Source: Actinomycetota bacterium | GTDB lineage: Bacteria; Actinomycetota; AC-67 | Reading direction: 5' to 3' | DNA: 7,053 bases | NCBI GenBank assembly: GCA_005883175.1 | Contig: VAYV01000101.1 | Coordinates: 1 to 7,053 of the forward strand | Part shown: positions 1 through 6,039 of the stretch, piece by piece | How positions within the stretch are numbered: the first letter of the stretch is position 1 | How the letters are laid out: each line of letters starts with the position of its first letter | The notes under the pieces: generated by a model | The model's input: the letters and a program-made list of their open reading frames with translations, nothing else | Told to the model about the DNA's origin: nothing | The model's database searches: none | Made by a program: the position numbers and the translations under genes

Positions 1-4
1 GAGC

Positions 5-697
5 ATGCTCGACGAGCGCACCCGGCACGCGCGCGCGTTGTTCGGCGGCATCGCGCCGGCCTACGGGACGCCGGCGGAGATCCTTTCGTTCGGTCAGTAC
101 GGACGCTGGCGGCGCGCGCTGGTGCGGGGGATGGGGTGCTCCTCTACCGATCTCGTGCTGGACGTCGCGACAGGTACGGGGCTGATCGCGCGCGACATCG
201 AGAAGCGGTACGGGTGTCGCGTGGTCGGCGTGGATCAGAGCATGGAGATGATGGGCCGTGCGGAGGGGCTGTCAGATCGGGTCGGGGCCGATGCGAACGC
301 TCTGCCTTTTCACGAATCTCGATTCGACTGTCTCGTCTTCAGCTATCTCTTCCGGTACGTCGCAGATCCACCCCAGACGTTGCAAGAACTGGTACGCGTA
401 CTCAAGCCCGGAGGAACGCTCGCTTCCGTGGAGTTCGGTGTGCCGCCTTCACCGCTCCCGCGCATCGGGTGGAGCGTGCATGCGCTCGGCGTCTTCCCCC
501 TCGCTACACGTGCGTTCGGCCCCGAGTGGGCGCACGTCGGCGCGTTCCTGCCGCACAGCATCGTTGATTGGGCCAACGAATGGCCGCTCGAACGGCAGGT
601 AGACATGTGGCACGCCGCGGGGATCACCGAGATCAAGACGCGACGGATGACCTTCGGGACCGGCGTGCTCATCAAAGGACGGAAGCGTGGCGGTTGA
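5..697 (+). CDS. UbiE/COQ5-like class I SAM-dependent methyltransferase
   Basis: A 230-residue cytosolic methyltransferase that probably transfers a methyl group from S-adenosylmethionine to a quinone precursor or other small molecule. The N-terminus (residues 10-36) has the UbiE/MenG layout: a 'LFGGIAPAYG' segment, then 'LSFGQYGRWRR'. SAM-binding motif I is 'VLDVATGTGL' (residues 51-60). The acidic residue after strand 2 lies in 'VVGVDQSMEMM' (73-83). The post-motif segment 'LVRVLKPGGTLASVEFG' (129-145) is typical. Length matches UbiE-type enzymes (about 230-250). The ATG at base 5 suits family N-termini, but only four bases precede it, so neither the ribosome binding site nor an upstream start can be judged. 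The stop overlaps the next gene by 11 bases, which implies co-translation. Assignment to the methyltransferase fold is firm. The substrate is not: it could be demethylmenaquinone or an unrelated molecule, so no symbol is given. Confidence 0.87.
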   Translation: MLDERTRHARALFGGIAPAYGTPAEILSFGQYGRWRRALVRGMGCSSTDLVLDVATGTGLIARDIEKRYGCRVVGVDQSMEMMGRAEGLSDRVGADANALPFHESRFDCLVFSYLFRYVADPPQTLQELVRVLKPGGTLASVEFGVPPSPLPRIGWSVHALGVFPLATRAFGPEWAHVGAFLPHSIVDWANEWPLERQVDMWHAAGITEIKTRRMTFGTGVLIKGRKRGG

Positions 698-1439
698 GCG
701 GCATCGCGGCGCCGAGCCGGCGCCGGCCTTCTACGCGATCCGCGGCGGCGGATGGCGCGACTGGTGGACGATCCTGCACCCGCCCTACACGGTGTGGCAC
801 CTGTCCTACGTCGCGATCGGCGTCGCCGCTGCGCCGGTCGTGCGTCTCGACCGCCTGGCCGCAACGCTGCTGGCGTTCTTCCTCGCCGTGGGGATCGGCG
901 CGCACGCACTGGACGAGCTGAACGGGCGGCCGCTGCGAACGGGGATCCCGGCATCGATGCTTCGAGCCGCCGCTATCGTCTCGCTCGCCGGGGCAGTGGC
1001 GATCGGTGTCGCAGGCGTCGGTCGCGTCGGCGCTGCTCTCATCCCGCTCATCGTCTTCGGCGCGTTCATCGTCGTCGCGTACAACCTTGAGATCTTCAAC
1101 GGGTTCTTCCACAACGACTTCTGGTTCGCCTTCGCGTGGGGCGCCTTCCCCGCGTTCACCGGTTTCTGGGCCTCCGCCGCGACGTTCCGCGCGAGCGGCG
1201 TGCTCGCGGCCACCGCGTGCTTCGCGCTCAGCGTGGCCCAGCGAGCCCTCTCGACCCCCGTGCGCGCGCTCCGCCGCCGGACTGATCGTGTTCACGGCGT
1301 CATCGAGCGGACGGACGGCACGACCGAGCCGATCGACCGCGCGACACTGACGCGAGCTCCGGAGCGCGCGCTGCGCGCGCTGTCGATCGCGGTCCCTCTG
1401 CTTGCGGCGGCGGACGTGGCCGCGCGCGCGATCCGTTAG
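687..1439 (+). CDS. Polytopic membrane protein, divergent UbiA-like prenyltransferase homologue
   Basis: A 250-residue integral membrane protein with about six or seven hydrophobic segments (roughly residues 36-52, 57-73, 92-110, 114-132, 144-162, 168-184 and 230-247). A charged, probably cytosolic stretch lies between 190 and 228. The GTG start at 687 follows an AAAGGA-like ribosome binding site at 674-679 and overlaps the methyltransferase stop. Two segments recall UbiA prenyltransferases. 'HALDELNGRPLRTG' (73-86) sits where UbiA enzymes have their first Asp-rich motif followed by RPL.SG. 'AYNLEIFNG...FAFAWGAFPAFTGFW' (131-161) resembles the UbiA region around helices 4-5. Only one Asp (D76), followed by E77, remains in the first motif, and no clear second DxxxD motif is visible, so catalysis by the usual Mg-diphosphate mechanism is doubtful. 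Kinship to UbiA is my inference from pattern. The secure statement is a multi-pass membrane protein co-translated with a methyltransferase. Confidence 0.7.
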   Translation: MAVERHRGAEPAPAFYAIRGGGWRDWWTILHPPYTVWHLSYVAIGVAAAPVVRLDRLAATLLAFFLAVGIGAHALDELNGRPLRTGIPASMLRAAAIVSLAGAVAIGVAGVGRVGAALIPLIVFGAFIVVAYNLEIFNGFFHNDFWFAFAWGAFPAFTGFWASAATFRASGVLAATACFALSVAQRALSTPVRALRRRTDRVHGVIERTDGTTEPIDRATLTRAPERALRALSIAVPLLAAADVAARAIR

Positions 1440-4324
1440 TCCGCCGGCAGCACCTTGAGGACGACGATCGCGATGTCGTCGCGCGCGTCTCCTTCTTGGT
1501 AGTCGAGCGCGGCTTGCTCGATCGCGTCGGCGATGTCCCCCGCGCTTCCGCCCACCGAGCGGACCAATGCAGCGTGCAACCCGGCCTCGCCCATCACGTT
1601 CGACCCGCGCCTCGCCTCGGTCACGCCGTCGGTGTAGAGAACGACCGCGTCGCCGGCGTGCAAGTCGAGCGCCTCTTCGTGCAGCGCCGGTTCGGGGAAG
1701 CATCCGAGCAAGGTGCCCGGACGTCCGAAGGTTTGGATCGCGCCCCCGGCGCGAACGAGGAGCGGCAACGGGTGCCCCCCGCATGCAACCGTGACGCGCG
1801 CGCCGGAGTTGACCTTCTGCACGCGCGCGTACGCGACGGTGCAGAAGGGCTGCTCGGACCGAAGCATCGCTTCGTTGAGCATGGACAGGATCCGGTGCGG
1901 CTTGCGCGTCTGAACGGTGGCCGCGCGCAGCGTGTGGCGCGCGAGGGCCGTCGTCGCGGCCGCGTCGGCTCCCTTGCCGCAGACGTCACCGAGGACGATC
2001 GCCCACTCGCCGCGCGCAGTCTTGAACACGTCGTAGAAGTCTCCGCCGACCTCGTAGCCCTCGCCCGACGCGTGGTAACGGGCGGCGACTTCGACCCCGG
2101 GGATCTCCGGCAGGTGCGGCGGCAGGAGGCTGCGCTGGAGTGTTCGCGAGATGTGCGTGTGCTCCTCGAACAGCCGGGCGTGCTCGACCGCCGACGCGGC
2201 GCGGAACGCCAGCTCCTGCGCAAGCGCGAGGTCGGCCGGTCCGTACACGCGGCCGGCGTCTCCGGTCGTGACGAACGTGATCGCGCCGAGGATCCTGTCT
2301 CCGACGGCGAGCGGAACGCATAGATGCGAGTGGAGGTTCAGGCTGCGAAGGACCGCGAGGTAGTCCTCGCTCCCACGCGCCTCCCGAACGAGCCACTCGT
2401 CTCGGATCTGCTCGCGCATGTCCCACTGCCCGGTCTCGATGGCGCGGCGGACGCCCTCGCTGGCCGTGGGATCGGACGGATACCGCCGCAGCGCGTCGAC
2501 CGAGGAAACCAGGGCAGTCTTCTCTTCATCTCTGCTCGCGATGACGGCCCGTTCGATCGAACGGTCGCGCTGAAGGAGATCGATCGCGCACCAGTCCGCG
2601 AACCACTCCGTGACCAAGCCTGCGAGGCGCCGGAGCAGCACGAGGTAGTCGGTGGATGAGGTCAGGGCGCCGCCGGCTTCCGCGAGCAGCGCCGCGCGCT
2701 GCTGTCCCTCCTCAAGCTGCTTCGCCGCCCGGCGCTCGATGGTAACGTCTCGGTAGTACCAGGCTCGGCCTCGGAGCTCGCCGGCCTCATCGATCAGCGG
2801 TGCGCTCCAGCGGTCGAAGACGCGACCGTCGCGGAAGACGATCTGATCGCGGCCCGAGTTGTGCGGATCCATCGTGAGCTCCCGACGGCGCTCCAGGTAC
2901 GCGTCGGGGTCGACCGTCTGCGCGGCTTTCTTGCGGACCGCGCGCGCATAGTCGGCCGAAAGGTCCTCTTCCGTCAGGTTGAAGAGCTCGAGCACTCGCC
3001 GGTTGTGCATGAGAACCTTGCCCTGGGTGTCGGTCACCACGAAGCCGTCGAGCATCGCCTCGCCTTGCGCGCGCAGCAGAGCGGCTTGCAGGCGCAGATC
3101 CTCTTCGACCCCACGAACGTCGCGGAAGAGGCGCGCGTTCTCCACGGCCACGGCGGAGCGGTGCGCGACCTCATGCGCAAGGTTTATGTCCTCCGGCGTG
3201 TAGTGGCGCCCCGACTCGGTCGTCGCCACGAACGTGATCGCACCGATCACCCGATCGCGCGCGCGCATCGGAAGGATCATCACCGAGGTCATCCCGAGCT
3301 CCCGGAGGATCGCGAGGTGCTCCTCGTCCTGGGCGCCATCGATCAGCGCCTGGTCGCTCACCTGCTCGTACAGCTCAGGCACGCCGGATCGGATCACGCG
3401 CTGCACGGCCCCCGTGCCGGTGTCCGCCGGAGGGTCGAAACGCTCCCGCAAGCGCAGCGCCCAATCCACCTTCTCGGGGTCGACGTGCTCGACGGCCAGC
3501 GTCCGCACTGTGCCGTCGTCCGCGAGCAGATCGACGACGCACCAGTCGGCCAGCTTCGGGACGCAGGAGCGCGCAACGGTCTGCAAGGTCTGCTCGTACT
3601 CGAGCGAGGACGCGAGCAGATCGCTGGTCTGGGCCAAGAAGCGCAACCGACCGGCGCCGTCCTCCGCGCGCTCGAACGCGTCGTGCTCGGCTTCGTACAG
3701 GCGCGCGCGCTCGAGCGCTTGGGCGGTCAGCTGCCCGAGGGCCAGCAGGAACGAGCGCTCGTCGTCGGTGAACAACCGTTGATCGCCGAAGCTGTACGTG
3801 AGCCCACCGACCGCACGCAGCTCGACGACGAGAGGAACGCAGGCGAAGGACTGGTTCGGCGTCTGCTGGGCGGCGAGCTTCGGATAGCGACCGTCCCGTT
3901 CCTCTTGCGACTCGAGCAGGACGAGTTCCCGCGTTCGTACGGCCTCGGACAGGGGAAGGTCGTCCGAGACCGCGAACGTTTTCCACTGTGTTTCCACGTC
4001 ACTGTGGTAGCCGGCCGCCCTGATGATCGTCAGCGTCGTCCCGTCATGGTTCAGGAGCGCGAGCGCGCCCGACTCGGCGTCCATCGCGGCGAGGCCGGTC
4101 GTGACAACGGCGTCGGCGATCTCATCCGTCGTCTGCGCGCCGGCGAACGCGGCCGTGAGCGACTGCAGGCGCCACAGGAGTCCCGCGGTGCGTTGCGCGC
4201 GCTCCCGAAGCGAGCGTTCGACCGAGAGCTCTGATTCGAGCGTCCCGCTCGTGCGAACGGTCAAGTTCGACTCGTTCTCCTCGAGGGTTTTCGGGTTCGC
4301 CGGTTGCTCAGGCGTCCTCAGCAT
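1436..4324 (-). CDS. GAF-GAF-PAS-GAF-PP2C serine/threonine phosphatase (RsbU/SpoIIE-type)
   Basis: A 962-residue, probably soluble signalling phosphatase; no membrane segments are seen. Domain order: a short charged leader (1-45), GAF1 (about 48-208), GAF2 (about 223-400), PAS (about 418-530), GAF3 (about 541-720), then the PP2C/SpoIIE catalytic domain (about 725-960). The linker 'RTLQRSLLPPHLPEIPGVEV' (727-746) is the hallmark joining sensor to phosphatase. Metal-binding acidic residues are all present: D762 in GGDFYD, D780 in GDVCGKG, D899 in YTDG, and D949/D950 in ARDDIAI. The domain should therefore be active and, in known relatives, dephosphorylates STAS anti-anti-sigma proteins. GAF2 and GAF3 look like an internal duplication: both carry 'ADWC..DLL' (C262, C579) and 'GAITFV'. 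The ATG at 4324 has a GGGGGA about 9 bases upstream (4334-4339). No kinase or STAS partner is encoded nearby, so target and input signal are unknown. The stop overlaps the convergent membrane-protein gene by four bases. Confidence 0.93.
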   Translation of the reverse strand: MLRTPEQPANPKTLEENESNLTVRTSGTLESELSVERSLRERAQRTAGLLWRLQSLTAAFAGAQTTDEIADAVVTTGLAAMDAESGALALLNHDGTTLTIIRAAGYHSDVETQWKTFAVSDDLPLSEAVRTRELVLLESQEERDGRYPKLAAQQTPNQSFACVPLVVELRAVGGLTYSFGDQRLFTDDERSFLLALGQLTAQALERARLYEAEHDAFERAEDGAGRLRFLAQTSDLLASSLEYEQTLQTVARSCVPKLADWCVVDLLADDGTVRTLAVEHVDPEKVDWALRLRERFDPPADTGTGAVQRVIRSGVPELYEQVSDQALIDGAQDEEHLAILRELGMTSVMILPMRARDRVIGAITFVATTESGRHYTPEDINLAHEVAHRSAVAVENARLFRDVRGVEEDLRLQAALLRAQGEAMLDGFVVTDTQGKVLMHNRRVLELFNLTEEDLSADYARAVRKKAAQTVDPDAYLERRRELTMDPHNSGRDQIVFRDGRVFDRWSAPLIDEAGELRGRAWYYRDVTIERRAAKQLEEGQQRAALLAEAGGALTSSTDYLVLLRRLAGLVTEWFADWCAIDLLQRDRSIERAVIASRDEEKTALVSSVDALRRYPSDPTASEGVRRAIETGQWDMREQIRDEWLVREARGSEDYLAVLRSLNLHSHLCVPLAVGDRILGAITFVTTGDAGRVYGPADLALAQELAFRAASAVEHARLFEEHTHISRTLQRSLLPPHLPEIPGVEVAARYHASGEGYEVGGDFYDVFKTARGEWAIVLGDVCGKGADAAATTALARHTLRAATVQTRKPHRILSMLNEAMLRSEQPFCTVAYARVQKVNSGARVTVACGGHPLPLLVRAGGAIQTFGRPGTLLGCFPEPALHEEALDLHAGDAVVLYTDGVTEARRGSNVMGEAGLHAALVRSVGGSAGDIADAIEQAALDYQEGDARDDIAIVVLKVLPAD

Positions 4325-4480
4325 TCGGATCGGTCCCCCACACGTGTCCCACCGCGACTCGCCGCCACCTGCACGGATGCAGAGCCGGACCCTGCCCGTT
4401 CCATCAGGCCGGGGCCCCGAAGCGGCATAGGCAGTTTAGCCCATAGCCAAATTAGGCAATAGGACAGATTTTTCCTGGTC
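4325..4480 (-). promoter_or_regulatory. Intergenic region upstream of the phosphatase gene
   Basis: About 156 non-coding bases separate the F420 oxidoreductase stop from the phosphatase ATG. The npdG-proximal part (about 4427-4475) is clearly AT-richer than the surrounding DNA and is the likeliest promoter or operator zone. Candidate boxes on the - strand are TTGCCT and TAAACT, but their 15-base spacing is short, so I do not call a defined promoter. The part nearer the ATG is GC-rich and would form a structured leader. It contains a perfect 10-base palindrome CGGGGCCCCG (4410-4419) and a small perfect hairpin CTGCA-4-TGCAG (4369-4382). Confidence 0.4.
4427..4460. repeat. Two abutting imperfect inverted repeats (possible operator)
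   Basis: Two 18-base dyads lie end to end and share two bases. The first, 4427-4444, has arms ATAGGC and GCCCAT around a six-base centre. The second, 4443-4460, has arms ATAGCC and GGCAAT around AAATTA, with 14 of 18 positions symmetric. Their centres are 16 bases apart. They sit in the AT-richer island upstream of the phosphatase gene, where a transcription factor could bind. Both the symmetry and the location are seen in the sequence; a regulatory role is inference. Confidence 0.35.
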
Positions 4481-4483
4481 CTA
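4460..4483 (-). terminator. Hairpin overlapping the npdG stop codon, weak terminator candidate
   Basis: Read on the - strand, TAGGAC-C-AG pairs with CTGTCCTA around a seven-base loop GAAAAAT, giving eight base pairs with one bulged C. The left arm includes the TAG stop of the F420 oxidoreductase gene. The sequence just 3' of the stem has only scattered T residues (TTGCCTAATTT), so it is not a canonical intrinsic terminator. It may cause weak termination, protect the 3' end, or be part of the adjacent dyad cluster. Confidence 0.35.
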
Positions 4484-5131
4484 GGAGGGAAGCCCGGTGA
4501 TCCGGTAGCTAACGCCCGCTTTGTACCGGAAGTTGATCGACACGAGGACGGCGACGAAGGCCTCGACGTATCGGGAGTTCGAAAGGGGGCCTCCGTCGAC
4601 CGGCCGGACGCCCACGTCCGCACAGAGCGCCATGATCGCTTCCTTCGCACCGGCGTCGTCCCCGGTCACGATCGTGTCCGAGTCGATCGCGAGCTCGAGC
4701 TTCGCGAATCGCGAGACGCGGATCTCGTGCAGCGCGCTCACGACGCGCGCGCGCGGTGCGCCGTGTTGGGCTTGTTCGGCGAGCGAGCCTTCGGGCGGCC
4801 CTTCGTAGCTCGCGCGCCCTTGGGCAACCGTCACCGGGTTCGCCATGCTGAGGACGATCTTCCCGTCGAGCAGCCCTGCAAGCGCGCGCACCGTTTCCGG
4901 TTGCGCGTCCGCGCGCACCGACAAGACGACGACGTCGGCAGCCGGGATCACCTTCTCGTTCGTGTCGGCGCTAACGCTCCCGTCGCCGGCGAGCGCAAGG
5001 ACCTGCGCGGCTGCGTCGCGCGCGCGCTCCTCCGACCGGGAGCCGATCGCCACGTCGTGCCCCGCGCGCGCCAGGCGCGCGCCGAGCCCCAGGCCCGCAG
5101 GACCCGTGCCTCCGACGAAGGCGATCTTCAC
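4481..5131 (-). CDS. npdG: NADPH-dependent F420 oxidoreductase (F420H2:NADP+ oxidoreductase)
   Basis: A 216-residue cytosolic enzyme that exchanges hydride between NADP(H) and coenzyme F420, supplying F420H2 to reductases or regenerating NADPH. The N-terminal Rossmann fold opens with 'KIAFVGGTGPAGLGLG' (2-17). 'GSRSEERA' (30-37) follows strand 2 and matches the family's NADP 2'-phosphate-binding SR..RA segment. 'VVVLSVRAD' (67-75) and 'SMANPV' (95-100) are further Rossmann landmarks. The C-terminal 'DGGPLSNSRYVEAF' (179-192) and 'INFRYKAG.SYRITGL' (199-214) are characteristic of this family. Length is normal. The GTG at 5131 was chosen because it puts the nucleotide-binding strand at residue 2; the open frame runs 60 codons further upstream but those residues resemble nothing. 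It overlaps the preceding SCP-2-like gene by four bases (GTGA) with no strong ribosome binding site, so it is probably translated by coupling. Confidence 0.88.
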   Translation of the reverse strand: MKIAFVGGTGPAGLGLGARLARAGHDVAIGSRSEERARDAAAQVLALAGDGSVSADTNEKVIPAADVVVLSVRADAQPETVRALAGLLDGKIVLSMANPVTVAQGRASYEGPPEGSLAEQAQHGAPRARVVSALHEIRVSRFAKLELAIDSDTIVTGDDAGAKEAIMALCADVGVRPVDGGPLSNSRYVEAFVAVLVSINFRYKAGVSYRITGLPS

Positions 5132-5538
5132 GCGACCGTGAACAGCTTCTGAAGACGCGTGAGCAATTTGGGGTGCGTCATCATTCCGTGAACGACAAGC
5201 TGCTTGTGCATCATCTTCGTCAGGATCGCGCGCCCCTCCGGCGTCATCGGGTCGGGGCGGCCCAGCCGAAGCCGCACGTTCGCCAGCTCCATCAACGTTC
5301 CCGAGTCGCACACAATCTCCAGGTCGGGAGCGGGCAGCGCCGGCCCGATGCGCAGTCCCGTGCCCGTGAAGAGGAGGCCGATCTCCGACTCCACGTCGGT
5401 CGCGTTGATGTTGATGCGCCCGGCTACGCCGTTGACGAGGTGCGCGCGTCGGGGTTCGGACTCGATGTTGCTCCGAACGAGGTCGGCGATCATCTGGCCG
5501 AGCGGTGGGGTGTCGGGCGTCGTGACGACCAGCTCCAC
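5128..5538 (-). CDS. SCP-2-like lipid-binding protein, second copy
   Basis: A 136-residue soluble protein that resembles the sterol carrier protein 2 (SCP-2) fold, with no signal peptide or membrane segment. Visible features: an N-terminal helix-like stretch (13-26), 'VNGVAGRININATD' (35-48) and 'GTGLRIGPALPAPDLEIVCDS' spread over 59-79 as strands, 'GTLMELANVRLRLG' (80-93), then a C-terminal helical 'ILTKMMHKQLVVHGMM' (105-120) and 'KLLTRLQKLFTV' (124-135). The 'L.V.G....P.LL.RL..L' ending is common in bacterial SCP-2-like proteins. The start chosen is GTG at 5538, two bases after the upstream gene's stop; the frame is open further upstream but only as overlap with that gene. The downstream npdG start overlaps its stop as GTGA. 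SCP-2 proteins bind hydrophobic ligands such as fatty acyl chains or sterols; the ligand here is unknown. Family assignment is moderate. Confidence 0.68.
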   Translation of the reverse strand: MELVVTTPDTPPLGQMIADLVRSNIESEPRRAHLVNGVAGRININATDVESEIGLLFTGTGLRIGPALPAPDLEIVCDSGTLMELANVRLRLGRPDPMTPEGRAILTKMMHKQLVVHGMMTHPKLLTRLQKLFTVA

Positions 5539-5540
5539 CG

Positions 5541-5963
5541 TCAGCTCTCGTCCACGAACTTCGTCGGGACGGTGCCCGCGATGTTCACCAGCTCGTTCGC
5601 GGCCTTCACGTAGCGGACGATCGTCGGCAGATCTCCCTTGAGCTTCAGCTTCCCTTGCATCATCCCCTTGATGGGGTCGAGCTCCTTGCGGATGACTTCT
5701 TTCCACCGAGAGTACGGCGCGCGGATGATGAACCGGGCCTTCTCGCCGTCTTCCTGCGCGACGCCGAACTTCGCGTCCCGGCACTTACCGTGCCAGAGAT
5801 CGATCCACACCCAGACGTCTTCCGGCACCTTCTTGTCCGGCTCGCGCTCGAAGACGTACGAGAGGTCTCCCTCCCAGCTCGACGCCGCCTCTTCGTACTC
5901 CTTTGACGCGTTGATCAAGTCGACGTACTCGGTCAGCCACTCCTGACTCGGAAAGACGGGCAC
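5541..5963 (-). CDS. SCP-2 sterol transfer family protein, first copy
   Basis: A 140-residue cytosolic protein of the SCP-2 sterol-transfer family. The N-terminus 'FPSQEWLTEYVDLINASKEY' (4-23) and the core 'WEGDLSYVFE' (30-39), 'DVWVWIDLWHGKCRDAKFG' (49-67) and 'FIIRAPYSRWKEVI' (78-91) form the expected strand pattern. 'DPIKGMMQGKLKLKGD' (96-111) followed by 'IVRYVKAANELV' (115-126) is the diagnostic G.LK..GD loop and final helix. Such proteins bind or present hydrophobic molecules; the ligand cannot be read from sequence. The GTG at 5963 is chosen because a strong AAAGGGGA ribosome binding site lies four bases upstream (5968-5975); an ATG at 5968 is out of frame. It is first in the unit with the second SCP-2-like gene and npdG, which suggests a shared F420-linked lipid or hydrophobic-substrate process. 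Confidence 0.85.
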   Translation of the reverse strand: MPVFPSQEWLTEYVDLINASKEYEEAASSWEGDLSYVFEREPDKKVPEDVWVWIDLWHGKCRDAKFGVAQEDGEKARFIIRAPYSRWKEVIRKELDPIKGMMQGKLKLKGDLPTIVRYVKAANELVNIAGTVPTKFVDES

Positions 5964-5967
5964 GGCA

Positions 5968-5975
5968 TCCCCTTT
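5968..5975 (-). promoter_or_regulatory. Strong ribosome binding site for the first SCP-2 gene
   Basis: AAAGGGGA on the - strand lies four bases before the GTG at 5963. It decides that start over the nearby out-of-frame ATG that overlaps the end of this site, and suggests efficient initiation at the head of the three-gene unit. Confidence 0.6.
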
Positions 5976-5995
5976 CGTACGGCCGAATGCGCGAT

Positions 5996-6020
5996 CGCCG
6001 CGCGAGTGTAGTCGCGGGCG
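5996..6020 (-). repeat. Hairpin in the gap between the CPBP gene and the first SCP-2 gene
   Basis: CGCC plus CGCGA pairs with TCGCG plus GGCG around a six-base loop, giving nine base pairs with a single bulge. No T-run follows on either strand, so it is not a convincing intrinsic terminator. Its loop contains most of the possible -10 box described separately, so the structure and the promoter overlap. Confidence 0.35.
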
Positions 6021-6034
6021 AAGCCGGCGCTCAA
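6005..6034 (-). promoter_or_regulatory. Possible sigma70-type promoter for the SCP2-SCP2-npdG unit
   Basis: On the - strand a TTGAGC box (6034-6029) is followed after 18 bases by TACACT (6010-6005). Each box matches four of six consensus positions. The start of transcription would fall about 35 bases before the GTG at 5963, which leaves room for the strong ribosome binding site. Chance matches of this quality are common, so this is tentative. Confidence 0.3.
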
Positions 6035-6039
6035 GACGG

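Noticed and set aside
1421..1430. Runs of alternating CG such as this one, as possible repeats or structured sites
   Set aside because: Short CG runs are scattered throughout the window and inside genes, as expected from codon use at this GC content.
672..1784. 370-codon open frame on the - strand across the membrane-protein gene and the phosphatase 3' end
   Set aside because: Extremely Arg-rich, low-complexity product, crossing two well-supported genes; a composition shadow.
1496..2323. 275-codon open frame on the + strand antisense to the phosphatase catalytic domain
   Set aside because: No motif and biased composition; it lies opposite the conserved PP2C residues on the - strand.
2861..4234. 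457-codon open frame on the + strand antisense to the phosphatase
   Set aside because: Its product is rich in Arg, Gly and Val with no recognisable motif. It mirrors the - strand phosphatase, whose domains are unmistakable. Long antisense frames are expected in such GC-rich DNA.
5132..5311. 60-codon N-terminal extension of npdG
   Set aside because: The extension overlaps the SCP-2-like gene and resembles nothing. The GTG at 5131 places the Rossmann strand at the family's normal position.
5539..5784. 82-codon N-terminal extension of the second SCP-2-like gene
   Set aside because: It overlaps the first SCP-2 gene in another frame and is Arg-rich; the GTG at 5538 is the first start after that gene's stop.
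5128..5963. The two SCP-2-like genes as one gene split by a frameshift
   Set aside because: Each encodes a nearly full-length SCP-2-like domain with its own C-terminal helix, and the junction has a clean stop followed by a start, as in operons.
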